Shown: piece by piece, positions 44,041 through 54,544 of the stretch
Position numbering within the stretch: the stretch's first letter is position 1
Layout: each line of letters opens with the position of its first letter
NCBI GenBank assembly: GCA_022836615.1
Contig: MU405297.1
Coordinates: 62,001 to 126,000, forward strand
DNA length: 64,000 nucleotides
Origin: Annulohypoxylon bovei var. microspora
Taxonomy: Eukaryota > Ascomycota > Sordariomycetes > Xylariales > Hypoxylaceae
Direction of reading: 5' to 3'
Made by a program: the position numbers and the translations under genes
The notes under the pieces: model-generated
Told to the model about the DNA's origin: nothing
The model's database searches: none
The model's input: the letters and a program-made list of their open reading frames with translations, nothing else

Positions 44041-45397
44041 TTTCAGTTGACGGGTGTATGAGAGCTTCTGCGTCTTTTTAACACCTCACTTCAAATTTTC
44101 ACCTATCCTTAGCGTATTACGTAAAACCGCAAGATAGGGGCAAGACAACCTTTCGTTTGTAGGGCAACAGTGATACAACTCAGTTACGAGGAAAGAGAAT
44201 CCCTTTTATATAGAGCTACAAGGAAGGCTTTGGAAGTCTCCATCGATAAGCAGACCCTTCGGCCGTAGCCTACATCCTAGGTAATCACAAGCTTAAGAAT
44301 CCTCCTAATGGTCCCTAGCGTGGGATCGGTGCGGGGAAAGATGGCGAGATGATGTGGACCATCACGGACGCACGAGAGTAAAGGGAGCAACCAACCGAAA
44401 AAATGAAGAGAAAAGGTTAGGTATACCAGTAGCCGAATCGGCGAATACTAAGAAAATGATAGAATGGGAATAAATTCGGAGTTACCTAACGGCCCGCATT
44501 GGTTCCAGTCAACGTACGAGTAGACCGGTAAGAGGGTAGGTAGTATTTTACGCGTACTTAGTCCACATTTATAGTGGAAACATGATACAAATCGAGATTT
44601 TAACATCATACCAATATTAACTACCTATGTTAATACAAGATATAATTCCAGCACCAGGACATTCTAGGTTACACGCAATTCTTTAGACTTAGCCTCATTC
44701 ATCTAAGGAGGTACTTACGCAGGTAGGTAGGTAGGTAGGTAGGTAGATATTATAGAATATCTTGAAGTTAGAGGGGCACAAATGATGAGTGCGCCTTGTT
44801 CTCAATGGAGGGGAATTGAAACCAAATGCTTCAAAAGAAAATCTTGAGAATGACTATAATTCATACTAAATACCTAATCATCATGGTGTTCGATTATATA
44901 CCAATCGACTCGGGATGTCAAAAGAGGTATTACTGGTGGCTAGGAGGTTTCTAAAAGCTTAAACATGATATTCCACACCATGTATCCAGGTAGGCACAGA
45001 AGTTACCATTGAAAATAAACGCTATGGTAAGATAATAGTTGAACTAATCCCCTGTATAAAACACATAAAAGCCCAATGAACAAGACGCAAGGCAAACACA
45101 AGGCGCATTAAAATAGACAGCCATGAAAAGACACTTACGGACGCAAAGATTAAAAACAGTTCACAACAAGTCACGAAAATAAGGAGCATAGTAGTATAGG
45201 CACTTGGAATATTTATTGAGCAACGACCAAGATCTTTAAATTTACAAGCTGTCATGAACATAAATGGTATATTCCCAAGCTATGATAACACGCCCACGCT
45301 TGCTTGTCAATGAAACATTACAGATTATAAGACCTCCAATCCATGCATCTAAATCTCTCCACACCGAATCAATCATTCATCTCCCTCCAACTCTTCC
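44041..45397. other. Intergenic with (GGTA)n microsatellite
   Basis: AGGTAGGTAGGTAGGTAGG-type run at 44721-44746. A hydrophobic 79-codon minus frame at 45022-45261 has no supporting signal and probably lies in the 3' UTR of the next gene. Confidence 0.55.
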
Positions 45398-47524
45398 TTA
45401 CATGAGGGCAACAACGGCACCGACGAGGGCGATCAGGCCAGCAGCGCCGCTTCCGAGCTTGGCGGCACCGGCGGTGGCGATCGGGGTCTCACCAGCGGGG
45501 TAGCTGGGGGTGCTAGGGTAGCTGGCGCTCGCGCTGGGCTGGCGGGTGCTCAGGGTCACCGGGGTCGTGCACGAGGTGGTCGGGTAAGGAGGGACCTCGG
45601 TGGTGCCAGAGACGGGATAGCCACCGGTAGGGCCGGCAGCAGGGTAGCTGGGGGAGCCGCCGACGGGGACACTGGCAGTGGCGCTACCGGCGGGGACGCT
45701 GGCAGTGGCGCTACCGACGGGCATGCTCTCGGACGCGGACGCGGACGGGACCGGGGCAGAGGGGTAGCCACCAGCAGGGACGCTGCCAGAGGGGCCAGCG
45801 GCGGGCACGCTAGCGGAAGGGTATCCAGCAACGGGGACGCTGGCAGTAGGGACACCACCGGCGGGGGCGCTGCCGGTAGGGTAGCCGGCGGCAGGGGGAG
45901 CCTCAGGAGAGGTGGAAGAGCCACGGGCAGGGACGCTGTTGGAAGGAGCACCTACGGGGTAAGAGCCGGTGGGCTTGCCAGCAGGAGTGGTCACTGAGGG
46001 GGTGCCGACGGGCAGGGTGGCTGAAGAGCTGGCAGCGGGGGTGGTGCTGACGGCGGGCTTACCACCGGTGGGGTAAGGGGCGGTGGGCACGTTGCTGGGA
46101 GGAGTGAAGGTAGAGACACCAGAGCAGGGCACGAGAGTGACAGACTCCTTGGTGACGGTCACAGGGGTGGCGGGCTTAGTGTGAGTGGCCTTAGGGGGAG
46201 CAGTGATGGGTGCGGTCTGGGTGGCAGGGCAGACAGTCGTGTAGACAGTGGTGTGGACCAGAGTAGCGGTGGTGGCGTAGCCAGCAGGGCAGTTAGGAAC
46301 AGTAGCGGCGCACTGGGTGACGGTGAAAGTCTGGGTGTTGGTAACAGTCGAGGTGGTGGAAGCACCGCCGTTAGGAGCCGGGGTAGTGACAGCAGCAGTG
46401 GCGGAGGTAGAGCCACCAGCACCACCAGCGGGGACGCTCTGAGACGGGTATCCGGAGCCGGAGCCACCAGAGCCAACAGGGAGAGAGGCAGAGGCAGACG
46501 GAAGAGAGCCACCGGGAATGCTAATGGAAGCGGGGACGCTGGCAGACAGAGTCGGGACCGAGGCAGTGTACGACGGGTGCTCGCAAAGGGTGGTGGTAGG
46601 GTAGCTCAGCAGGGCGGTGGACAGAGTCGGGGCGAGGTGAATCGAGAGGAGATCCTCAACGGAGACATCAAGCTCGACGGCGGCACCGATGTTGAGACCG
46701 TACGACTCCTTGGAGAGAGGGCACGAGGGGGTGGCGCAGAAGAAACCAACGTACTCGAGCAGGTTGGCGAAGACAGCGACCTCGAGACCGGCACCGATCT
46801 CGGGAAGGTCCAGGATGGGGACGATGTCGTCAACGCCGACCTCAGCAGCAACGCCGAGCTCAACACGGAGACGAAGGTCAGCCATCAGCTTGGTGCAACC
46901 AATACGGACTTCCACGGGCAAGACCTGGACGGAGAGGCCAGAGAAGGCAGCGTCCAAGATCTTTCCGGCCAAGATGTCAGTCTCGATATGGGCTTCGTCA
47001 ACAAGCTTCACGTCAATACCGGCGGACAGGTCAATGGCGGTCTCGACACCGATGACGAGATCCAGAGAGATCAAGGCGTCAACCTTGAGACCAGGGAGAG
47101 GTAGGGAGATCGGGGCCGGGGGGGTGAACAGGTTCACCGCGATGACGGCGGCGGCACCGATCTTGACGTCCAAGTCGAGCTTGGCCTCGATGTCAGTCAA
47201 GGTCAGGCTGAGGGCAGGGACGACGTTGTCGAGGTTGATGCTGGCGTTGATGTTACCCTTGGTGTAGCAGGTGTCACAGACAATGGCAACCTCTACATCA
47301 GCAGCGGCACCCAGGACAGGGGGGACTGCCACGTTGGCCAGAACACCGGCAGCGAGGGTGGTGCCACTCAGGTCAATGCCGAGGTCGACATTGGCAGAGA
47401 TGGGCTGGCTGAGGTCCTTGGGAAGGTCGAGGTTAAGGAGATCTCGGTCGGAGACCGGCGCGGTGGCGCTGGCGAGCGAGGCCGCCATGGCCACGGCCGC
47501 GGAGCCGTGGGTTGAGAAACGCAT
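45398..47524 (-). CDS. GPI-anchored cell-surface protein with Ser/Pro/Gly repeats
   Basis: Single exon, 708 aa. The start is ATG 47524 (MRFSTHGSAAVAMAASLASA), which gives a signal peptide; an upstream in-frame extension would bury it. Residues of about 25-330 form a domain rich in Leu, Val, Asp and Ala with repeated beta-like segments and a few cysteines (CDTCYTKG, CATPSCPLSKESYG). Residues 330-690 are a low-complexity stalk of repeats such as SVPAGGYPSASVP and TTT-rich segments, heavily O-glycosylatable. The C-terminus AAKLGSGAAGLIALVGAVVALM is a GPI-attachment signal. It is therefore a wall or plasma-membrane surface protein; adhesion is a possible role but unproven. The GC-rich repeats create a long antisense open frame (46181-47104) that I do not regard as a gene. 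Confidence 0.9.
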   Translation of the reverse strand: MRFSTHGSAAVAMAASLASATAPVSDRDLLNLDLPKDLSQPISANVDLGIDLSGTTLAAGVLANVAVPPVLGAAADVEVAIVCDTCYTKGNINASINLDNVVPALSLTLTDIEAKLDLDVKIGAAAVIAVNLFTPPAPISLPLPGLKVDALISLDLVIGVETAIDLSAGIDVKLVDEAHIETDILAGKILDAAFSGLSVQVLPVEVRIGCTKLMADLRLRVELGVAAEVGVDDIVPILDLPEIGAGLEVAVFANLLEYVGFFCATPSCPLSKESYGLNIGAAVELDVSVEDLLSIHLAPTLSTALLSYPTTTLCEHPSYTASVPTLSASVPASISIPGGSLPSASASLPVGSGGSGSGYPSQSVPAGGAGGSTSATAAVTTPAPNGGASTTSTVTNTQTFTVTQCAATVPNCPAGYATTATLVHTTVYTTVCPATQTAPITAPPKATHTKPATPVTVTKESVTLVPCSGVSTFTPPSNVPTAPYPTGGKPAVSTTPAASSSATLPVGTPSVTTPAGKPTGSYPVGAPSNSVPARGSSTSPEAPPAAGYPTGSAPAGGVPTASVPVAGYPSASVPAAGPSGSVPAGGYPSAPVPSASASESMPVGSATASVPAGSATASVPVGGSPSYPAAGPTGGYPVSGTTEVPPYPTTSCTTPVTLSTRQPSASASYPSTPSYPAGETPIATAGAAKLGSGAAGLIALVGAVVALM

Positions 47525-48160
47525 TTTTTCTAGGGAAGCACTGAAACGGCAAACACTAAAGAGTGGACTGGAATAATAGTATTCCAAAAAGAGAGCGTAA
47601 AGATGCCGAGAAGCACAAACGAATGACTGTCTTGGGCCGAAGCTTGATGGGAGTGAGGAAAGAAAGAAGAACCGATTGTAAGGACGGCACCGGCTGTCTT
47701 TTCTATTCCTTCGTCTGAAATTACCATCAACTCACCGACCAAGGGGAATTCATGGCTACCCGGCCACCCGTGATTAGCCATGACAGTTCATTCGCAGCCT
47801 TCTTGCCCCGGCGACTAAGCGGTCAGGTTCTGTTGACCTAATTCAGATCGTCCATTAAGGCAGAGGTTCACGGCTTAGCCAATACAGCGTCAGTATCGAA
47901 TTCCCTGAATGAGTGGTCTGAGAGCCCAGCAGCTGGTTCCACTGGCGAGGCTCTCCCTCGTCCCTCTAAACATCTCTGTTTGTGGAGCCGCCAAGGGAAA
48001 CAGGCCAGTGTGCAGGGGGTTTCTTCCTTACCCACCCTGCAATGTTCGTGAGGATGTGGGGTTGAACGGATACGCACAGGCTCCATCTAGGAACCAGGGG
48101 CAAGAAGAGAAAAAGGGGGCTGATGACTCCCGTACGGGAATTAGAAAATAGCCTCTACGC
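47525..48160. other. Intergenic; promoter of the surface-protein gene
   Basis: No gene seen. Confidence 0.5.
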
Positions 48161-48621
48161 TTGTCTACTAGGGTTCGGATTTTTTAAATGCGTATAATGA
48201 AAATGCGTATAATGCATGCATTAATGCCGTATTTCGGTTGATTATGCGCATAACGGATCGGAAAAACCCATCGGCCCCATATTTTAGTAGTATGTATGCA
48301 ATATTTTTAAAACATACCCACTTAAGAGGTCACACCTAGCCACGTAAAAGCATTTCAATTGTTCGCGCTCAACCATTCAAATCGTTTTAATCGCATATTA
48401 AAAAATTAGAAAAAGTCAATAACATAATAAACATTACATTGCGAATAGAATAAACCATATAATTATTAAAAGTATGACGTGGTGGTGGTAAAAGATCTAT
48501 TATGCATGATCATGCAAATCAAAATGCAATTTTGTATGTGTATAATGGTATTATGTATGTATTGCATTTAAATGCTGCATTTTGGCTCAAAATGCGCATT
48601 TTGCCGATCCCTATTGTCTAC
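48161..48621. mobile_element. hAT-type MITE with 8-bp target duplication
   Basis: The element is 48169-48613 (445 bp). Its ends are inverted: TAGGGTTCGG at the left and CCGATCCCTA at the right, continuing imperfectly into AAATGCG/CGCATTT words. It is flanked by identical TTGTCTAC at 48161-48168 and 48614-48621, an 8-bp target duplication as produced by hAT transposases. Subterminal AATGCGTATAATG words are repeated near the left end. It has no coding capacity, is AT-rich and would depend on a transposase elsewhere. The exact duplication suggests a fairly recent insertion without RIP. Confidence 0.9.
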
Positions 48622-51600
48622 AAGTGTCTACGTACCAGTCATATTAATGACCCAACTGAGTAAAAATCAATAAATCAATATTTTTACTTTACTTTACGAG
48701 TTATTGCGTGCACAGATTTGAATACTGTATTAGCTCTTGGGTATCATTATTGGTTTAAAAACAACACTTACCTATTCAACAGTCAAGAATTACAGATGTA
48801 TTCAGCTCCATATTCTGTAAATCTGTTGATAGCCATGCTAGGTCCGGCATAATAAATCACTTTTATTACCCATTTAAGCTACTTGAGATGACCCGTTTTC
48901 TTGTTTTCACTGCCGAATAATCGGCAAATTCGAATGACGTTTATTTACACCTCTGCTCGGCTTCTGTCACATCGATTAGCTAAACGGCTAAATTCCTAGG
49001 TACTTTTATCAGCCACTATGTTTGTACGTGCTGTGGATGTACCTATCATGTTTGATCATAGTAGCAGTAGGAGTGGCTGACAGGCGTTTTAAAATGGCGA
49101 TCGGCACTCAGTAGCTTGGCAGGGACCAGGGCTCTCCATGTTGGGCTAGACTTTTAAGGGGCCTGCGCTGTGGCGGACCAGCTAAGTCGGCATAGTGACA
49201 TGTCAGTGTCTCCATCACAACCACAGTTCGTTGGCCAAGGGGGGGTAAAATCTTCCGATGCCTTCCACCAAATAGCCCTATTTCCGGAGGTCGACCTGTA
49301 GAATCGCGTCTCGCGTCACATCATTAACAACGGTCTGACTGCTTGCAGCACTGCTACGCTGACGGCTGTACATATTGCATATGCTTCAATAAATTTGAGT
49401 CTGGGCTTTTTATCCTTCACTCCTCTAGGCTGACCTCAGTGAGCGGGAATCCTATCGAGATCTGATAGATCTATGGTAGACATCGACATCATAAGCTGGG
49501 AAAGATACACTTCGTAGGTATGTAAGAAGTGTACCTGCTTGGCGGTTGCTTGGGTATGTCCACTAGATCACGATGATAGAAATGTTTTAAATTACTAATC
49601 TGTCGTAACGAATGATAATCTTCTGTTCGTCTGATGTTGGTGCCAAAGCGTACTAGGTATTCGGGCTTTTCGTGCTTTAATCTTCTAGAATAATTTCTCT
49701 CATGCTTTTCACCAGGGTTCGTTATTTTCAATTTCTAATGCTATTACCAAAATAATGGGCTCATGAAGACTTTATCATTAATAGTCAATTCGATTAGATA
49801 ACTTCGGTGCTTCTATCCCAGCTGTGAGAAGCAAGCCAGTGAATCGACTTGCATGATCACAGCATCAACTAATAATTTATCTCATTATTACCTACCTGGT
49901 AATATCTCCGTTGACTGTAATTTGGTCGGAGACGGGCGAAATTCTCCAAGGATTTCGTGCGACATGTCAGCTGCAGCATCTCGAATAGCTGCAAGTGGAA
50001 ATTACCTTAGCTATGCTCGCTCCGGCTTGCCTTGCGCCAGAATTATCAGATCTGTCCGCTGTGACAACCCTGTAACTCCAACCCGATACCACCAATACCA
50101 GCCCACTCCTTAAGGAAGCGAGATCAATAGTTCTTTTACTGTGTAAGCATCTCACGCATTGAGAGAGGTTACCATCAGTCTGGCAAAGTCCCGGTCCGTC
50201 ACGACGCTCGGTAGTCTAGACTCACCAACAGCCGGGTATATTCACGTTGTGTCTCAGATGCGCCTTTCCGTGCGCAGCCGCATGCAACCCTTTCCCCAGA
50301 TCGTAAACGCGAAATGAACCCTGGCTCTTAATATATCTACTCGTCTTGCTGACAGGTAAAAGTTTTCGCCGTCAAGAGTGATCAGATCCCTTTGCCATCC
50401 CTTGCTCATTCATCTTAATACACGCAGAATACATAGAAGCGAAACTGCGTGATGAGTGCCGGGCTTGCCGGAGATGCCCGTTGCCTTTGTCCTGGTACCG
50501 ATCTAGCCTTAACAGTTAGGCATCTAGAACTATTTTAGTCTTCCAAATATTGTAGGCATAACCAGGACACGAAGGACTGGGAGACCCGTCAACTTATCCT
50601 ATCTATTGAATAGAAAAAAGCGTAATTAAGGTGGAATATAGACTTGGCTTGTAATAATGCGGTGTATTATCATCGTCTTGTTGAGCAGCGATCTAAAAAT
50701 GGTCATTCAACGTGTCGGCGGCGGGTTTCTTTGAGTCTCACTAGGTTGCTTCACCTGTCAAAGTCGAATTCGACTTAGCGTATTGACGCTACTGCATGTA
50801 GCACCTCACGGTTACTTCCATAGTGGGCACTAGCACCGCGTATCGCAGCCGTGTAAGTACCTATTAATACAGCTAGTTAATTCATCATCTTCAAGTCTTG
50901 TGGTAGGTAGTGGTAGGTAGTGCTAAACCCGAATACCCTATCTCTACCACGAGTCGTAGATATACTATATTTGAAGAAGTTAGAGTATGCGTCTATGCTG
51001 CCGATTTCAAAGAAGTTTATAAATGATCTTCAACAACTATGGTGACAATAGGAAGGAAACTTTGGCAAAAGTAAAAGTAAAATAAAAATAAAAAACGTGG
51101 ACGCATCGATCTCTCTATACGAACCTATCAAAACCTGACAGGTCTGTTAGCTGCTTCGCATATGGAGTAATAACTAGCCATAAGACTAATATCCTAGTTA
51201 TGACGAGTCTGTTAGTTCTAATTGGGCATGTTTTTGACATTTTGGGTCATGATTACATTACCCCTTTACATGTTTACTCGAAGCCATTCTCAATTCATGC
51301 TTACGCAGCAGCTACACTTCGTATATCTGAAGGGTCTAACCAATCGACATATCAATTATTTTCTCGCGAATAATAACCTCCCTTTTTCGCACAGTGGATG
51401 AATTACCACAGCAAAGCAAAGTTTATGGGCTGATTTCGTCAGACCGCTAGCAATACGTACGTACCTAGAGACTTCCCTATTGTGCTAGCTGCGTGAGCTG
51501 AAGCCTGAAGGCCAACACCCTTAGAGTTATTGGCTCCCGAGTATTCGTCGAGCAAAGAATACACTACCTATTAGGAATATGATCCAATATGTAGCAAGCT

Positions 51601-52288
51601 CTTAATAGTCTAGTATATGTAGGTACAATTCCAATATAGGAAGTTAATTTTTACGGATTTGCTGCTTACAGCTTCGGATCCAGCTTGAATGATACTCCTT
51701 TTGTGAGCCCTCCGTCTAAATTGGTCAGGGGCACCGGTTAATATACCTAGATCTCACTACTCATACATCGTATGCTTTCATGATATAGATCAGTGTAGAC
51801 TTAGATCTAATTGGATTAAGCTGTCCAGGGAGACCTAGTTTTCGCATGATAATATTAGGAGGTATTGAGATGAAACTCAGGTAGGCCGAATTTAGCATCA
51901 CGTAGAAGCATCAAAGTTGCATCGAAATCGGACCCGAAGATAGATATTTGTTATTTTAGAAATTAATCCTTATGGTCAGGTCCTACCTAGGAATGTGATC
52001 ATGTCGTACGGTCCAAATATGCCCCAGTTCCTTTCTAATCCATGACTTGCTCGCGTAAGTTAGAATAGCAAAGCTCATACCTCGTATATCCTTAATTATT
52101 CTAGGACTAGACGTCTTCCTTCCTTGACTACTAGTGCTAGAATGTGCTCACTTCCAGAATCCCCTGTGCTCTATCCATTACTCCAGTTTAGGTTAGAAAA
52201 TTCCTTGAAGATGATCGTGACCAATACCCCTAGTCCACGCCGAAAGCTATGCTCGTGAAATCAAGTAAAATCGAAGGCCCCGTCAACA
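48622..52288. other. Long intergenic region (3.7 kb); no gene supported
   Basis: Only frames under 90 codons occur (49489-49731 on minus, 49853-50113 on plus), with no domain or splice context. There are short repeats GTGGTAGGTA at 50898-50922, an A-rich patch at 51060-51095 and scattered TACCTAG words. Composition is moderate, so this is not an extension of the RIP island. It could hold an unrecognised noncoding RNA or regulatory DNA for the flanking genes. Confidence 0.5.
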
Positions 52289-54544
52289 TCAATCAAGTTC
52301 GATTGGGCTATCAGGGTCATTTCCTTTCGGCTGAGCGGAGTCGACACAAGCATCCGGACTGAGCATATCTTGGCTCATTGCGTCGATTTCCATACCATCC
52401 TCTGATTCCGAGTTGATGGTCAGGATACTGGCTTGCTGACGCAACTTCCGTCCTCCCAGAAACTCTACCTCGCTCAGACGCCTATCGATTCCTCGCTCTC
52501 CAAGATACTGTACATCGTCATCGTTTTCGAACTGGGGGTGGCCTGCGTCAGAATCGCTGCTGTACCCTTCGTCCTCAGACCCTGAAAGCTCATAATCGGG
52601 GGGATACACGTGGTCTTTATCCTCTAGCCACCTCCGGAGGTGCTTGTAGAGCTGCCTGACTACGAGGGGTGGGAATGCGTTTCCGATCTGTCTCTTCTGT
52701 GAAGGTTTTTGGAAGTCGTAATCTGCAGGAAAGCCCTGTAACACCGCGTACTCCCGGAGTGTGAAGTCTCTCAGGCCAGTGTAGTGGTAGTTGCCTACAC
52801 CACCGCTGCAAGTGATAGTGCGAAGGAGCGGTATACTAGGATCCCAGCGCGGTCTTAATATGCGTCTCATTTTGGCCGGACTGTGGAGCTCGTCATCTCT
52901 TTTAGCACTACGAGGTATCGTCCGGAGCATCTGTTTAACTGTTCTGTATGGCTTTGTCCCGTCTCCCTCTACTGGTTCTTCTGAGTGTGTAGTGACTGGG
53001 AAAGGTGGTAGTTCTTCCCCCATGCAGGCACCTATCATGATTAGGCGGTTACGTTGCGATGGTGCTCCCCAAGTCAACAAATTGACTACTTTCCAGCGAA
53101 TAGAATAGTCGTACCGGGTGAACCCTTGGATTAGAGAGTTGAAGTAGTATTCGAACCTAGGATGTAGGATGCCGAAAGTCTGCTCCACGGTAAAAATCCG
53201 TGGACGAAGAATCTTGACTAGCTCATGGCAGGCAAACAAGATAGCGATATTCGCGTCGTCATTGATGCCGGGAGTCGTGTGGGCTGGGGACCAGTATTGG
53301 CATGGTGGGGAGAGATGAAGGATGTCAACACGAAAAGAGGAGTCTCTCATCTCAATGATAAAGTCATACATGTCCTGCTGGCGCAATTCTGCCTCCGGAT
53401 ACATGACTTGATATGTATTGCACGCCCCATTCGCATTATCAACGCTTAGCGTGATACGCAGGCCAGCACTCTTAGCACCACAAGACGCCCCTCCGGCGCC
53501 GCAGAACATGTCGGCGAAAGTATACTGTTGACCAGGCTTCCTCGAAATCCAAGCATCCCCACTTATGCCGTTTTGGTTTTCGGAGGCGTCGACGTTCACC
53601 ATTAGGAACGAGCTCTCTGGTTCATCTGGTATGTAGGAACCGCCGCGGACCTTTCCACCTCGCCAGGTATTCATGAGGCAGGAGTCAGAAGTACGGTATC
53701 TCTCTTTAGGCACTTCCTCGGAGATCATGCGCGCAATAGCAAACTCATTTGGGGGTTTCTTGTTACAGCGCTTAGTAGCATCTCCCCAAATGTATCTAAC
53801 CTTCCATCGGCATATGAGACCCCCTCTTTCCTCGATGTCCTGAGTATTGTCGTAAATTTCGCTGGGGAAACGGTGCTCTGGGAAAGGTTTGTTGGTGATG
53901 AGGCAAACTCGAGGCTTGATAATCACATGCAAGGGAATTTCGATGGCAGCCTGCTCTTCATGGGGTCTGAGATCGTCTCTATCGATCTCAAGAACCAAGG
54001 CGACCTCGTTGCGAAGTCGCGGCAACTGTCCCCGTAGATTCCTTGTACGGGTAAGTGGGAGCCCTCGAAGTATGATACCGGATTCCGTGTGAATGATTAG
54101 TTGGATTAGTAAGAATGAAGCGTAACGAAGATGTGGAATTGGGTCCATTTCGATCGTGCCTCCAACCTTAAGTTCCATGTCGTTATAGGTGTAGCTATCC
54201 AAGCATCTAGTCGGGAGGGCTATAGATGGGTTTCTCTTCGGCGGGCTAGTCGCCTTGCGTGGTCTTCGTCGCACATTTTCCGTGGTCAGATCGATGACTT
54301 CGATGACCTTGGCAACCTCAGGCTCCAACTTCTCCTCGAAGGCTCGTTCTACCCGGTCGATTTCCTCTCCCTGCTCTTCCGTGAGGTCAATAGTAGGACG
54401 CCTAGACCGTGTAGAAGCTGCATTAAAGCGACGTTCAAATTCTGCCTGATCATCGCTGCCGCATTGTTCCTCTTCCTCCCATCTATTCCCAACGTCTGAT
54501 GCCCGAGGGGAATCAGACGATAACTGTACTATTGAAGATACCAT
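52289..54544 (-). CDS. rid: RID/Masc1-type C5 cytosine DNA methyltransferase
   Basis: Single exon, 751 aa, ATG at 54544. Methyltransferase motifs are in order: I FADMFCGAGGASCGAKSAGL (343-362), IV SPPCQYWSPAHT with catalytic Cys415, and VI as EQT (454-456) instead of the usual ENV. VIII QRNRLIMIGA (497-506) and X RQIGNAFPPLV (618-628) follow. The EQT variant is the mark of the RID/Masc1 family. RID is required for repeat-induced point mutation in Neurospora, and Masc1 for MIP (methylation induced premeiotically) in Ascobolus. The N-terminal 340 residues probably include a BAH-like region (about 120-320) and contain SUMO-interacting-type words TIDLTEE and VIDLTTE. The C-terminal 110 residues are acidic. 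All catalytic residues are intact, so it is probably active in the sexual cycle. The repeat island in this same window shows RIP-type mutation. Confidence 0.93.
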   Translation of the reverse strand: MVSSIVQLSSDSPRASDVGNRWEEEEQCGSDDQAEFERRFNAASTRSRRPTIDLTEEQGEEIDRVERAFEEKLEPEVAKVIEVIDLTTENVRRRPRKATSPPKRNPSIALPTRCLDSYTYNDMELKVGGTIEMDPIPHLRYASFLLIQLIIHTESGIILRGLPLTRTRNLRGQLPRLRNEVALVLEIDRDDLRPHEEQAAIEIPLHVIIKPRVCLITNKPFPEHRFPSEIYDNTQDIEERGGLICRWKVRYIWGDATKRCNKKPPNEFAIARMISEEVPKERYRTSDSCLMNTWRGGKVRGGSYIPDEPESSFLMVNVDASENQNGISGDAWISRKPGQQYTFADMFCGAGGASCGAKSAGLRITLSVDNANGACNTYQVMYPEAELRQQDMYDFIIEMRDSSFRVDILHLSPPCQYWSPAHTTPGINDDANIAILFACHELVKILRPRIFTVEQTFGILHPRFEYYFNSLIQGFTRYDYSIRWKVVNLLTWGAPSQRNRLIMIGACMGEELPPFPVTTHSEEPVEGDGTKPYRTVKQMLRTIPRSAKRDDELHSPAKMRRILRPRWDPSIPLLRTITCSGGVGNYHYTGLRDFTLREYAVLQGFPADYDFQKPSQKRQIGNAFPPLVVRQLYKHLRRWLEDKDHVYPPDYELSGSEDEGYSSDSDAGHPQFENDDDVQYLGERGIDRRLSEVEFLGGRKLRQQASILTINSESEDGMEIDAMSQDMLSPDACVDSAQPKGNDPDSPIELD

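Noticed and set aside
46181..47104. 307-codon frame antisense to the GPI protein
   Set aside because: Arises from GC-rich repetitive coding DNA on the other strand; composition is Gly/Arg/Ser-rich without a domain.
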